Notes under the pieces: generated by a model
Told to the model about the DNA's origin: nothing
What the model saw: the letters and a program-made list of their open reading frames with translations, nothing else
Database searches by the model: none
Shown: positions 7,207 through 15,385 of the stretch, one piece after another
Layout of the letters: each line of letters begins with the position of its first letter
How positions within the stretch are numbered: position 1 is the first letter of the stretch
Program-made: the position numbers and the translations under genes
Source of the DNA: Thermopetrobacter sp. TC1
Lineage (GTDB): Bacteria; Pseudomonadota; Alphaproteobacteria; Rhizobiales; Aestuariivirgaceae
Assembly (NCBI RefSeq): GCF_000746275.1
Contig: NZ_JQKX01000004.1
Span: 1 to 33,678 of the forward strand
Direction: 5' to 3'
Length of the DNA: 33,678 nt

Positions 7207-8532
7207 TTACGCGTCCTGGCAGAAGCCGCCGAAACGACAGCCGCCGCGGCGAAGGAAGGGCGGAAGCTTCTGATAGATACGCCGCAGCCACGGACGCAGG
7301 TATTCGAGATAGGCCATGCCGACAGCGCGCCCCTTTGCCGTCAGCGGCAGATAGAAATCCCGCACAGGCGCAACATCACTGCACCAGGACATCTTGTGCG
7401 GCACCACCGGCACCAGCAGATCGAAAATGCGGCAGCCGTCCTTCAAGGCCTTGCGCTGGGACAGGTCCATGTGCAGCCGCCCCGGAGAAAGCCGGGTCAG
7501 CTCATGATCATGCGCGGTGATATAGGCATGATGCCGCCCGCGATAACGAAACCCGAGCTCCCAGGAAATCACCCGGTCCTTCACCCGCATGCGCGTGAGC
7601 ACCAGCCCGAAATCTTCCGCGCACGCGCCCTGTGCGCCCTTTGCCATGCCCACCGGCAGTGACGCGAGAAAATCCACCACCCGATCGCTCTGCAACGGAC
7701 GGGAATACAAGCCACGGTCATGTAGCCACAGCCGCTTCTGTTCAATGAGCTGCCTGATCTCGGCGCGGATGGCCTCGGACCCGCCCGTGACGGTTTCAAA
7801 CGCCGGCTCCCCGCCCAGCGCCTTTTTCAGCGCCTTGCGGATGCGCCGCCGCCGCCGCCGTTGCTCACGGGTATAACGCGCATCATAGGCCGCCTCATCG
7901 GCAAACTGTGTCAGATCCATGTAAGGCGCGCCATCTTCCCACGCCGCCCGGCGGAAGCGAAGATCCAGATAGGGCCTGATATGCGCATCATCCCGCACAT
8001 GCCGCAGCCGCACGATATCGGCCCGCACGGCACGCATCACCTCGGCAAAGGCCTGATCTAACGCATCATTCAGGGCCGGACCGGAAAGAGTGGAGAGCAC
8101 ATCGCCATATTGCATGAAGGGATCGCTCAGCCAGCGCAGCAATGAAACCGGCCCCTGCCGCGTGAGCATGAACGGCAGCAGTAACACCGGCTCGCCGCTT
8201 TGAAAAACCACAGCAATGACGGGCTTTTCATCCCGCGCCTCATCCAGGCAGTGACGCACCCACGGGCGGCACCACTCCCAGTTCTGAAAGGCCTGCACGT
8301 CGCCTTCACTGCGATCCTGCAAAAAGCGCCATGTCTGTTCCAGGCCGGCGAAGGCCTCCGCGCCCACATGCACCCGCACATCCCACCCCCGGGCCGCAGG
8401 CATGGATGCCCCATGGGCAGCGGATGAGCCAGAATGCCCACATGCAGCCTGTGCACCGAAGACGGCCGGCCCCATGCCTTCGGGATCCATGCCCCGAAAG
8501 GCCATCCGCTCTGCTTCGCCGAGCCTGATCAT
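7207..8532 (-). CDS. GNAT/FemAB-like acyltransferase (CelD/BioF2-like)
   Basis: This is a 441-residue protein of the family often annotated as 'GNAT family N-acetyltransferase' or 'cellulose biosynthesis CelD-like' (Acetyltransf_6). It shows the usual segments: QNWEWCRPWVRH near residue 84, VLLLPFMLTRQGP and LRWLSDPFMQYGDVL, then a basic helix TREQRRRRRRIRKALKK, and a C-terminal half with WELGFRYRGRHHAYITAHD and LSPGRLHMDLSQ, the acyl-CoA-binding fold seen in this family. The expected role is acylation of a polysaccharide or peptide-like substrate in the cytoplasm, and the substrate is unknown. The start is taken at 8532, with a GGAGCGGGGAG sequence upstream; the Met ten codons in is possible. 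No polysaccharide genes are adjacent. Confidence 0.75.
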   Translation of the reverse strand: MIRLGEAERMAFRGMDPEGMGPAVFGAQAACGHSGSSAAHGASMPAARGWDVRVHVGAEAFAGLEQTWRFLQDRSEGDVQAFQNWEWCRPWVRHCLDEARDEKPVIAVVFQSGEPVLLLPFMLTRQGPVSLLRWLSDPFMQYGDVLSTLSGPALNDALDQAFAEVMRAVRADIVRLRHVRDDAHIRPYLDLRFRRAAWEDGAPYMDLTQFADEAAYDARYTREQRRRRRRIRKALKKALGGEPAFETVTGGSEAIRAEIRQLIEQKRLWLHDRGLYSRPLQSDRVVDFLASLPVGMAKGAQGACAEDFGLVLTRMRVKDRVISWELGFRYRGRHHAYITAHDHELTRLSPGRLHMDLSQRKALKDGCRIFDLLVPVVPHKMSWCSDVAPVRDFYLPLTAKGRAVGMAYLEYLRPWLRRIYQKLPPFLRRGGCRFGGFCQDA

Positions 8533-8858
8533 CTCCCCGCTCCGGTGCCGTGCCGTTGATGAAAATTTGATCTCAAGTTGGCATCTGACACACTTTCAAC
8601 GCACGTGCCATGAAAATCGTCTCCCTTCGTTAACGGAAGGGCAACCCTGCACGCGATGCGCGTGAAATACAGAGTTGAAACACGCAAATATCGGTAATTC
8701 CGCCCCTTTCATCGAAAAAATTTTCCGTCACCGCCCCGAATGGCGTTTTTTTCGATTGCTTTTATGCAAAGTTTTTAATATTAGCATATGTGCATATACG
8801 GGGGCCGCGACAGCCAGGGACGGCGGACGCACCATCCGCTGTAAAGGAGGGGAACGAC
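8533..8858. other. Divergent promoter region
   Basis: These 326 bases lie between the minus-strand acyltransferase and the plus-strand exported protein. They contain a CCCTTC/GAAGGG hairpin at 8623-8641 and an AT-rich block at about 8700-8800 that is unusual for this GC-rich window. No gene is supported. Confidence 0.4.
8756..8784 (+). promoter_or_regulatory. Predicted sigma70-type promoter
   Basis: TTGCTT (8756-8761) and TATTAG (8779-8784) are separated by 17 bases in an AT-rich block. They lie about 75 bases upstream of the start codon of the repeat protein at 8859. This is a prediction from consensus only. Confidence 0.45.
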
Positions 8859-9524
8859 ATGCGACAGACATTTTCCAGACTGCTTGGCGCGCTCATGCTT
8901 ACCGGCCTGCTGACGGTTACAGGCGCGGCCACCGCCAAGGAGCCTGATGCGGCCCAGTCCGGCGAGCACAAGTTCGAGAAGGCCGTTGGCTATTACACGG
9001 AGTGCAAGCAGGCCTCCCGCGCCGAATTCGAGAAGATCAAGCCCTATCTGAAGGCCTTCACCGATTCCGAAATCATGGCCGAGACGGTCAACGATCCCGA
9101 GCGCTTCTTCAAGCTCATGGAGATCGTCAACGATCCGCGCACCTTTCATGTCATGGCCAATTGCGCGCTGGAGCCGGTGATGTGGAACACCTGGCTGCGC
9201 GGGATGATGGACTGGCCCAAGCTCATGCGCGCCAGCGTGAAGATGATGAAGCCGGAAGGCATGGCCAAATGGATGATGGCGCCGATGAATCCCCGCATCT
9301 GGGGGCTGATGATGGCGCACATGGACCCGAACCGCTATGTGCGCTGGGGCGCGGCCTTCACCAACGCCAACTTCTACAAGCCGCTCACCAGCTTCTTTGA
9401 TCCGTCCTGGTACGAGCCGCGGCTGAGCTGGTTTGTGGACCCCAACACCTACGCACCCTTCTATCAGGCGCTGCAGGTGCCGGGGCTTTCCGCCGCGCCG
9501 GAAAAAAGCGCTCAGGCCGAATGA
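8859..9524 (+). CDS. Exported tandem-repeat protein, aromatic/Met-rich, unknown function
   Basis: This is a 221-residue protein that I do not recognise by name. The start at 8859 has an excellent AAGGAGGGG ribosome binding site, and the first 27 residues (MRQTFSRLLGALMLTGLLTV, then TGAATA) form a Sec signal peptide. The mature part begins with a charged helix containing YYTECK. About residues 78-204 are built from roughly ten units of 12-14 residues with an Asp/Asn-Pro opening, an aromatic near position 5 and a Trp/Met near position 8: NDPERFFKLMEIV, NDPRTFHVMANCA, LEPVMWNTWLRGM, NPRIWGLMMAHM, DPNRYVRWGAAFT, DPSWYEPRLSWFV and others. The two Cys residues could form a disulfide in the periplasm. 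The gene is monocistronic, with its own promoter and terminator. Function is not inferable, but surface or membrane-associated packing is suggested by the regular aromatic repeats. Confidence 0.85.
   Translation: MRQTFSRLLGALMLTGLLTVTGAATAKEPDAAQSGEHKFEKAVGYYTECKQASRAEFEKIKPYLKAFTDSEIMAETVNDPERFFKLMEIVNDPRTFHVMANCALEPVMWNTWLRGMMDWPKLMRASVKMMKPEGMAKWMMAPMNPRIWGLMMAHMDPNRYVRWGAAFTNANFYKPLTSFFDPSWYEPRLSWFVDPNTYAPFYQALQVPGLSAAPEKSAQAE
9090..9470 (+). repeat. Protein-level tandem repeats, about 13 residues each
   Basis: Around ten degenerate units encode the pattern [DN]-P-x-x-[FYW]-x-x-[WM] with 12-14 residue spacing. The DNA units have diverged, so the repeat is old and kept at protein level. 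Confidence 0.75.
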
Positions 9525-9659
9525 CTTAAAGGAGAAGAACACCTCACGGTCCATCCCGCCACACTGAAGAGCAAAAACCTGAAAAAGCCTTTTTAAGCGG
9601 GTTTGGACAAGACGGGTTTTCCGGGGCCATGCCCCATTTCCTCCCTCAGAGCCTTGCAT

Positions 9660-9687
9660 GGCCGGTCGTTCGCGATCGGCCTTTTTT
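9660..9687 (+). terminator. Rho-independent terminator
   Basis: GGCCG/CGGCC (9660-9664 with 9677-9681, extended by inner pairs GTC/GAT) is followed at once by TTTTTT (9682-9687). It lies 136 bases after the repeat-protein stop and before modA. Confidence 0.8.
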
Positions 9688-9817
9688 CTTGTGTCCTTGC
9701 AGCCCTCCACGCCTGTCATCGCAAAAAGACCTGCGGCTTGACCAATAAGGCTTGTCCTTGGCCGGCCTTTGCGCCTATCCCACAGATCGGACAGACGAGA
9801 AAACCTGAAAAAAGGCC

Positions 9818-10693
9818 ATGACCGGCGCAAAAGCCATCAACCGCAGAGACTTTCTGAAAAACACGGGGGCATCGGCCCTGAAAGCCTCTGCCCTGGCCAG
9901 CGCCTCTTTGGCGGCAATGCCCGTCATCCTGCCCAAAGCGGCCCATGCGCGCGCATCTCTTTTCATTGCCGCCGCCAGCAGCCTGCGCCCGGTTCTGCAG
10001 GCACTGAGGCAGGACGTGCCAGCGCTCAAGCGCCTCAACATCCGCTTCGCCTGGGGCGCCACCGGCAAGCTTGCCACCCAGATCATCAACGGCGCGCCCT
10101 TTGACCTTTTTTTCGCCGCCGATGCGATCCGCCCCGCCCTGCTTCAGCAAAAGGGGATCATCCCTGCCGCCTGCCGCCGCACATTCGCCCTTGGCCGCCT
10201 ATGCCTTTTCGCCGCCGATGGCCGCACGCTGAAGGACGCGCCCGCCATTCTCTGCGAAGGCCGCTTTCGGCATCTCGCCATGGCCAACCCGCGCCATGCC
10301 CCCTATGGCAGGGCGGCGCGCGAAACCCTGATGCATCTTGGCCTGTGGGAGAGCATACGCCCGAAAATCGTCTATGGAGAAAACGTCGGACAGGCCTTTC
10401 AGTTCCTGCGCGCCGGCGCCGCCGAGCTGGGCTTTGTCGCCCTCTCCCAGGTTCTCACCCTCACCGGCGCCACGGCGCCCAACCTCTGGCTGGTGCCGCA
10501 AAGAATGCACCATCCGCTGGCGCAGCAGGTCGTCATCCTGAAGCCGTCCCGAGAGGCCGATGCCTTCCTGCGCGCGCTGCACAGCCGGCAGGGTATGCAG
10601 ATCCTGCGGCGTTTCGGCTATGATGCCCCTCCAACGGAAGACGGACAGGCACAAGGCGGCCCATGCTCACCCCGGCGGACATCCAGGCCTTGA
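9818..10693 (+). CDS. modA: Molybdate ABC transporter substrate-binding protein
   Basis: This is the periplasmic molybdate/tungstate-binding protein, 291 residues. The N-terminus carries a twin-arginine signal, NRRDFLK (8-14), followed by a hydrophobic stretch and an AHA-type cleavage site near residue 45. Twin-arginine export is less usual than Sec export for ModA. The mature start, ASLFIAAASSLRPVLQAL, contains the ligand-binding AAxSL of the family. GATGKLATQIINGAPFDLFFAAD is the second conserved binding block, and the region around GENVGQAFQFLRAGAAELGFVALSQ is the C-terminal one. The last 31 bases overlap modB, so translation is coupled. A longer polar C-terminus than usual results from that overlap. 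No ModE-type operator was recognised upstream. Confidence 0.92.
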   Translation: MTGAKAINRRDFLKNTGASALKASALASASLAAMPVILPKAAHARASLFIAAASSLRPVLQALRQDVPALKRLNIRFAWGATGKLATQIINGAPFDLFFAADAIRPALLQQKGIIPAACRRTFALGRLCLFAADGRTLKDAPAILCEGRFRHLAMANPRHAPYGRAARETLMHLGLWESIRPKIVYGENVGQAFQFLRAGAAELGFVALSQVLTLTGATAPNLWLVPQRMHHPLAQQVVILKPSREADAFLRALHSRQGMQILRRFGYDAPPTEDGQAQGGPCSPRRTSRP

Positions 10694-11343
10694 TCGTCAC
10701 ACTCAAGCTGGCGGCGATGACCACCGCCATCCTTCTAGTGTTCGCCATGCCGCTCTCCCTGTGGCTGGTGCGCAGAAAGCGGCGCGGTCAGGCCTTGATC
10801 GAAAGCGTCATCGCCCTGCCTCTGGTTCTGCCGCCCACCGTGCTGGGGTTTTACCTGCTCGTTCTCCTCGGGGCGGAAGGGCCCATCGGCCGCCTGACCA
10901 CCGCCTTGGGCATCGGCCCGCTTGCCTTCACCTTCACCGGCCTCGTCATCGGCTCCTGCATCTATTCCCTGCCCTTTGCCGTTCAGCCCCTGCGTGATGC
11001 CTTCGCCGCCATCCCCCGCCGCCAGTGGGAAGCAGCCGCCACCCTGGGCGCTTCACCCCTTGCCGTCCTCCTCCGCGTTATCCTGCCGCAGGCGCGCAAT
11101 GGCCTGCTCACCGCCGCGGTGCTCACCTTCGCCCACACCATTGGCGAATTCGGGGTCGTGCTCATGATCGGCGGCAACATCCCAGGGCGCACACAGGTGC
11201 TCTCCATCGCCATTTATGATCACGTCGAGGCGCTGGATTACACCCACGCCCACATCCTCTCCGCCGGGCTGCTGATCGCCGCCTTCGTCATGCTCGCCCT
11301 GCTCTATCGCTTCAACCGCAGCCACGGAGTTCTGCCGCGATGA
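10663..11343 (+). CDS. modB: Molybdate ABC transporter permease
   Basis: This is a 226-residue inner-membrane permease of the molybdate importer. It has five or six hydrophobic segments. The cytoplasmic EAA loop that docks to the ATPase is clear (EAAATLGASPLAVLLRVILP). PLVLPPTVLGFYLL near residues 52-65 and FGVVLMIGGNIPGRTQVLSI are typical ModB sequences. It starts within the 3' end of modA and overlaps modC by four bases (ATGA), forming a tight modABC operon. The protein acts as a homodimer. Confidence 0.95.
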   Translation: MLTPADIQALIVTLKLAAMTTAILLVFAMPLSLWLVRRKRRGQALIESVIALPLVLPPTVLGFYLLVLLGAEGPIGRLTTALGIGPLAFTFTGLVIGSCIYSLPFAVQPLRDAFAAIPRRQWEAAATLGASPLAVLLRVILPQARNGLLTAAVLTFAHTIGEFGVVLMIGGNIPGRTQVLSIAIYDHVEALDYTHAHILSAGLLIAAFVMLALLYRFNRSHGVLPR

Positions 11344-12464
11344 CGCACCCCCGTGACAGGGCGCAGCAACAGCATGCCGATCCCGGCAAGGCCCTGCATT
11401 GCCGCCTGCGCCTAAGCCACGGCGATCTGGATCTGGATGTGACCGCCACTTTCGCCGCCGGGCGCGTCACTGCCATTCTCGGCCCCTCCGGCGCCGGCAA
11501 GACCACCTGGCTGCGCGCCATCGCCGGGCTGGAGCGCGAGGCCCGCGGCCTTTGCCGCTTGAACGGCGAGATCTGGCAGGACAGCGAGGCCGGAATTTTT
11601 GTGCCGCCTCATCGCCGCGCGGTGGGCTATGTCTTTCAGGATGCCGCCCTTTTCCCCCACATGACCGTGCGCGACAACCTGCGCTTCGGTATGCGCCACC
11701 GCGCGCACCGCACCGGCGCGCACATGGATTTCGACGAGATCGTCACCACCCTTGCCCTTGCCCCGCTGCTGGATCGCCGCCCGCCCACACTTTCCGGCGG
11801 CGAGGCCCAGCGTGTCGCCATCGCCCGCGCCCTGCTCTCCGCCCCGGAAGTCCTGCTCTTCGACGAGCCATTGTCTGCCGTGGACGAGGCCGCGCGCCGG
11901 CGCATCCTCGATCTTCTCGAAAATCTCTGCCGCCACACCGCCGTTCCCGTCCTTTATGTCTCGCACAATCGCGCGGAAGTGGCCCGCCTTGCCGATCACG
12001 TCCTGCTCATGGAAAAAGGCCGGATCCGCACGCAAGGGCCCGTGACCGAGATCTTCGCCCGCCTCGATGTCGCCCTCGATGCCGGCTCTGATGCCGCCGC
12101 CGTTGTCGAGGCCACCGTTTCGGACAGGGATGAGGCCTGGAACTTAAGCCGCCTGACCTTTTCCGGCGGCACCTTTCTCGTCGCCGGCATTGAGAGGCCC
12201 ACAGGCACGCGCATCCGCCTGCGCGTCCTCGCCAGGGACGTTTCCCTCACCCTTGAGCGTCAGAAGGACACGTCCATCCTCAACATCTTTCCCGCCACCG
12301 TCACCGATCTTGCGCAAAACGGCCCCGCCGGCATGCTCATCCGGCTCGATGTCGGCGGCACACCCCTGCTTTCCGCCATCACCCGCAAATCCGCCCACGC
12401 CCTCAATCTGCATCCCGGCAGAAAGGTCTTCGCCCAGGTCAAGGCCGTGGCCCTGATCGATTGA
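11340..12464 (+). CDS. modC: Molybdate ABC transporter ATP-binding protein
   Basis: This is a 374-residue ATPase that powers molybdate import. Motifs are Walker A GPSGAGKTT (48-56), Q-loop in GYVFQDAALFPHMTVRDNL, ABC signature LSGGEAQRVAIARAL, Walker B EVLLFDEPLSAVD and the switch His in LYVSHNRAEV. After about residue 290, a TOBE/Mop-like oxyanion-sensing domain follows (ILNIFPATVTDL through HPGRKVFAQVKAVAL), as expected for ModC, and it may let cytosolic molybdate inhibit transport. It is the last gene of modABC, and its stop is followed by about 150 bases before a tRNA gene. Confidence 0.95.
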   Translation: MTHPRDRAQQQHADPGKALHCRLRLSHGDLDLDVTATFAAGRVTAILGPSGAGKTTWLRAIAGLEREARGLCRLNGEIWQDSEAGIFVPPHRRAVGYVFQDAALFPHMTVRDNLRFGMRHRAHRTGAHMDFDEIVTTLALAPLLDRRPPTLSGGEAQRVAIARALLSAPEVLLFDEPLSAVDEAARRRILDLLENLCRHTAVPVLYVSHNRAEVARLADHVLLMEKGRIRTQGPVTEIFARLDVALDAGSDAAAVVEATVSDRDEAWNLSRLTFSGGTFLVAGIERPTGTRIRLRVLARDVSLTLERQKDTSILNIFPATVTDLAQNGPAGMLIRLDVGGTPLLSAITRKSAHALNLHPGRKVFAQVKAVALID

Positions 12465-12521
12465 TCCCGCCCATCCTGTCTGCCGGATATACGCACCTTG
12501 CCTCATCCACGGACAGAGGCC

Positions 12522-12550
12522 TTGACCCGGTCCGCCAATGCGCCAATAAA
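12522..12550 (+). promoter_or_regulatory. Possible tRNA-Leu promoter
   Basis: TTGACC (12522-12527) and AATAAA (12545-12550) are 17 bases apart, upstream of the tRNA gene. The distance to the mature 5' end (about 65 bases) is long but acceptable for a precursor. Confidence 0.35.
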
Positions 12551-12615
12551 GAGAACACGATCCTGCGCCGCATCATGATGCTGCATCCTTGATCGTGGCG
12601 GCGCATTAAAAACAC

Positions 12616-12702
12616 GCCCCTGTGGCGGAATTGGCAGACGCGGCAGACTCAAAATCTGCTGGCCTTTGGGCCGTGCCCGTTCGAGTCGGGCCAGGGGCAC
12701 CA
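12616..12702 (+). tRNA. tRNA-Leu, anticodon CAA
   Basis: This 87-base class II tRNA has acceptor GCCCCTG pairing with CAGGGGC and a genome-encoded CCA (12700-12702). The D-arm is in GGCGGAATTGGCAGACGC. The anticodon stem is GCAGA/TCTGC with loop CTCAAAA (anticodon CAA, reading UUG). A long variable arm (GGCCTTTGGGCC region) follows, then the T-arm GTTCGAGTC. Nothing is abnormal. It lies 38 bases before mtnA, so the two may share a transcript. Confidence 0.97.
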
Positions 12703-12740
12703 CCTTCATCCTTCACCGCCAACCGCCTTTGGAGATCTCC

Positions 12741-13844
12741 ATGCGCGTTGATGGCACGCCCTACCGTTCCATCTGGTTTGACGAAGCCGAACAGACCGTT
12801 CGCATCATCGACCAGCGCTGGCTGCCGCATGAATTCCGTGTGGTTTCCTTGAAAACCCTTGAGGATTTCGCCACCGCCATTCGCGACATGTGGGTGCGCG
12901 GCGCCCCGCTCATCGGCGCCACGGCCGCCTGGGGCCTGGCTGAGGAAATGCGCCGCGATCCTACTGATGACAATCTGAAAAACGCAGCCTCAGCCCTGCT
13001 GGCCACTCGTCCCACCGCCGTCAACCTGCGCTGGGCCGTTGAGCGCATGCAGAAGAGACTGGCGCCGCTTGCGCCCGAAGCCCGCGCTACTGCTGCGAAA
13101 GCCGAGGCAGAAGCCATTTGTGATGAGGATGTCGCCATCAACGAGGCCATCGGCGAACATGGCCTTGCCCTCATCCGCGAGATTGCCGACCGCAAGGGAG
13201 GCGAGCCGGTCAACATCCTCACCCATTGCAACGCCGGCTGGCTGGCCACCGTGGACTGGGGCACCGCCACCGCCCCCATCTACAAGGCTCATGACGCCGG
13301 CATTGCCGTTCATGTCTGGGTGGACGAAACCCGCCCGCGCAATCAGGGCGCCCATCTCACCGCCTGGGAAATGGCCAGTCACGGCGTGCCCCATCACCTG
13401 ATCGTGGACAATGCCGGCGGTCATCTCATGCAGCGGGGCCAGGTCGATCTCGTCATCGTCGGCACTGACCGCACCACCCGCACCGGCGATGTGGCCAACA
13501 AGATCGGCACCTATCTCAAGGCCCTCGCCGCCCATGACAACGGCGTGCCGTTCTACGTCGCCCTGCCCTCGCCCACCATTGACTGGTCCCTGCGCGATGG
13601 CATGGCCATTCCCATCGAGGAACGCAGCGAGGAGGAGGTGACCTTCGTCTGGGGCAAGGGGCGCGATGACGGCAAGGTGCGGCAGGTGCGCATCTGCCCG
13701 GAGAAGACACCGGCGGCCAACCCGGCCTTCGACGTCACGCCGGCGCGCCTGGTCACCGGCCTGATTACCGAACGCGGCGTCTGCCCCGCTTCTGAAGAGG
13801 GGCTTCTTTCCCTCTTTCCCGAACATGAGGGAGAGCCGGCATGA
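12741..13844 (+). CDS. mtnA: Methylthioribose-1-phosphate isomerase
   Basis: This enzyme isomerises 5-methylthioribose-1-phosphate to methylthioribulose-1-phosphate in salvage of methylthioadenosine, and is a member of the eIF2B-like fold. At 367 residues it is of normal length. The N-terminal DQRWLPH and [17 protein letters not shown] match the family. The catalytic pair is visible as Cys163 in [16 protein letters not shown] and Asp243 in [20 protein letters not shown] chose the ATG at 12741 because GGAGA lies about 5 bases upstream, and an upstream in-frame ATG falls inside the tRNA. It overlaps the next gene by four bases, so the isomerase and the aldolase are coupled steps. Confidence 0.95.
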   Translation: MRVDGTPYRSIWFDEAEQTVRIIDQRWLPHEFRVVSLKTLEDFATAIRDMWVRGAPLIGATAAWGLAEEMRRDPTDDNLKNAASALLATRPTAVNLRWAVERMQKRLAPLAPEARATAAKAEAEAICDEDVAINEAIGEHGLALIREIADRKGGEPVNILTHCNAGWLATVDWGTATAPIYKAHDAGIAVHVWVDETRPRNQGAHLTAWEMASHGVPHHLIVDNAGGHLMQRGQVDLVIVGTDRTTRTGDVANKIGTYLKALAAHDNGVPFYVALPSPTIDWSLRDGMAIPIEERSEEEVTFVWGKGRDDGKVRQVRICPEKTPAANPAFDVTPARLVTGLITERGVCPASEEGLLSLFPEHEGEPA

Positions 13845-14545
13845 ACGCCGCCGATGCTTCCCGCGAACAGGCCTTGCGCACCGCCGTTGTCAGGACCGCC
13901 AGGGCCCTTGCGGAACGGGGGCTCAACCGCGGTGCCGCCGGCAATGTTTCCGCCCGCTGGCGCGATGGCTTTCTCATAACGCCGTCCGGCATTCCTTATG
14001 ATGCCCTGCAGCCGGAGCAGATCGTGCATGTGAACATGCAGGGCGCCTGGCAGGGGGCGTGGAAGCCTTCCAGCGAATGGCGCATGCATCGCGACATATA
14101 CGCCAACCGCCCGGAAGCCGGCGCTGTCATCCACACCCATTCCGATTACGCCACCGCGCTGGCCTGCCGCGGCGAGCCCCTGCCCGCCTTTCACTACATG
14201 GTCGCCATCGCCGGCGGTGAGTTCGTGGACTGTGCCCCTTATGCCACCTTCGGCACCGAGGCCCTCTCCCGCAACATGCTGAAAGGCCTGGGCGATCGCA
14301 AGGCCACCCTTTTGGCCCATCACGGGCTCATCTGCTATGGCCGCGATCTTGCCGAGGCCTTTCTCATCGCCGAGGAGATCGAGGGTCTGGCCCGGCAGTA
14401 TCTCATCGCCCGCGCCGCCGGGCCGGTAAAACCATTACCGCCGGACGAAATGGCCCGGGTGCTTGAGAAATTCCGCACTTACGGCCAACAGCCAAAGGGG
14501 CGGAAGCACGCCTCCCGCCCCGAAACAAGCGATGATGATGTCTGA
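13841..14545 (+). CDS. Class II aldolase family protein, probable methylthioribulose-1-phosphate aldolase (or MtnB dehydratase)
   Basis: This is a 234-residue class II aldolase/adducin-family enzyme. Conserved features are [13 protein letters not shown] near residue 27, [11 protein letters not shown], the zinc-binding [10 protein letters not shown] (two His) and a third His in [10 protein letters not shown]. Two roles are possible beside mtnA. One is MtnB-type dehydration of methylthioribulose-1-phosphate in methionine salvage. The other is Ald2-type retro-aldol cleavage of the same compound to dihydroxyacetone phosphate and methylthioacetaldehyde (the 'DHAP shunt' described in Rhodospirillum and E. 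coli). The overall fuculose-phosphate-aldolase look and the absence of mtnC/mtnD nearby favour the second. That is inference, and the substrate itself is well supported by the four-base overlap with mtnA. Confidence 0.82.
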   Translation: MNAADASREQALRTAVVRTARALAERGLNRGAAGNVSARWRDGFLITPSGIPYDALQPEQIVHVNMQGAWQGAWKPSSEWRMHRDIYANRPEAGAVIHTHSDYATALACRGEPLPAFHYMVAIAGGEFVDCAPYATFGTEALSRNMLKGLGDRKATLLAHHGLICYGRDLAEAFLIAEEIEGLARQYLIARAAGPVKPLPPDEMARVLEKFRTYGQQPKGRKHASRPETSDDDV

Positions 14546-14557
14546 AGCCTTTGCGCC

Positions 14558-14917
14558 TCAGCGGCAGAAGCGATAGCGCCCGGAATAGGTCAGATAATAG
14601 CCCGTCTCCGGATCGAAGCTGCGATATTTGGCGCTGCAGTAGTCATACCACTCCGGCGTCCACGGCCGCGGACGATAGCGATAGACCTTGTGACGCCGCG
14701 CCCGATAGCGCTTCTTCCACTTCTTCTTCTCATGGTGGTGGATGGCACTGGCGACGATGGCCGTGCCGACCACCCCGGCGGTAAGACCTAACAGGAAGTT
14801 TTCCGTCTTGGAAGCCGCACGGGCAGGTTCGGGCGCAGCCCCCATCACGGCGAATGCCAAGGCTCCGGCAAAGACGGCAGCCAGCGAAAACGTGCGGTTC
14901 AGAGCAAGGCTTGTCAT
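14558..14917 (-). CDS. BA14K-like exported protein
   Basis: This is a 119-residue exported protein. The ATG at 14917 has a GAGGAGG ribosome binding site eight bases away; an upstream GTG at 14926 would lie on top of it. A signal peptide of about 30 residues (FSLAAVFAGALAFAVMGA, then ARA) precedes TENFLLGLTAGVVGTAIVAS, a second hydrophobic stretch. Next comes a very basic segment (HEKKKWKKRYRARRHKVYRY). The C-terminal module WYDYCSAKYRSFDPETGYYL with a final Cys (YRFCR) matches the BA14K repeat of Brucella and other alphaproteobacteria, a lectin-like surface antigen family with two conserved Cys. The role here is unknown beyond envelope location. It converges with the aldolase gene with only 12 bases between them. 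Confidence 0.82.
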   Translation of the reverse strand: MTSLALNRTFSLAAVFAGALAFAVMGAAPEPARAASKTENFLLGLTAGVVGTAIVASAIHHHEKKKWKKRYRARRHKVYRYRPRPWTPEWYDYCSAKYRSFDPETGYYLTYSGRYRFCR

Positions 14918-15385
14918 GTCGTCCACCTCCTCGCTATCAAGGCCTTCTCGCCCCCCGAAACGCCAATGCTTTCAATTGGAACGGTTTACCCTTCGATGTG
15001 GCGTTTTCATGGTTTCCGTTCCAGCCAGGTCTCACGCATAGGGGCCTGCTTTCATCACGAATGATGGTGCCAGCCCTTCCCTGAACCAGAGCTGAATGCA
15101 GCGGTCAGATTGTCTTCACCTTTCATCCAAATCCTCGCCCGGTGGAAGGCGGACATCTTAAGCCGTATTGTAATAAAAAAGCCGGAACGGGATTTTATCC
15201 CGTTCCGGAACGTTTTAGCGGGGTATGTTACCCCGCCATCCATGCTTCAGGCGGGGTTGAAACCCCGCTGAAACGTTCCGGAAGGATATGAAATATCCTT
15301 CCGGCAGTAGTGGGAGCGCAATTTCCCAAATCCCTCATCTCCAAATTCATCAATATATACATGAAAGTCATATTGCCTTTTCATT
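14918..15385. other. Intergenic region with structured repeat
   Basis: These 468 bases hold the BA14K gene promoter (right part on the minus strand) and the four-hairpin repeat at 15182-15304. The stretch 15310-15385 is AT-rich and carries the 3' flank of serB. No gene is supported; short reading frames across the hairpins are by-products of the palindromes. Confidence 0.5.
15182..15304 (+). repeat. Dispersed repeat family B, copy 1 (four consecutive hairpins)
   Basis: There are four perfect palindromes in a row: CCGGAACGGGAT/ATCCCGTTCCGG (15182-15208), GCGGGGTA/TACCCCGC (15218-15236), GCGGGGTT/AACCCCGC (15251-15268) and CCGGAAGGATAT/ATATCCTTCCGG (15278-15304), each with a 2-3 base loop. In addition, 15204-15222 pairs with 15264-15282 with one mismatch, so the middle can fold as a larger cruciform. 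A partly decayed second copy lies at 23158-23257. Confidence 0.88.

Noticed and set aside
8781-9830. 349-residue minus-strand frame opposite the tandem-repeat protein
   Set aside because: The plus-strand gene has a signal peptide and an ideal ribosome binding site. The minus frame is His/Arg/Gly-rich and spans a terminator.
12666-12740. Upstream extension of mtnA
   Set aside because: It would start inside the tRNA-Leu gene; the ATG at 12741 has a ribosome binding site and matches family length.
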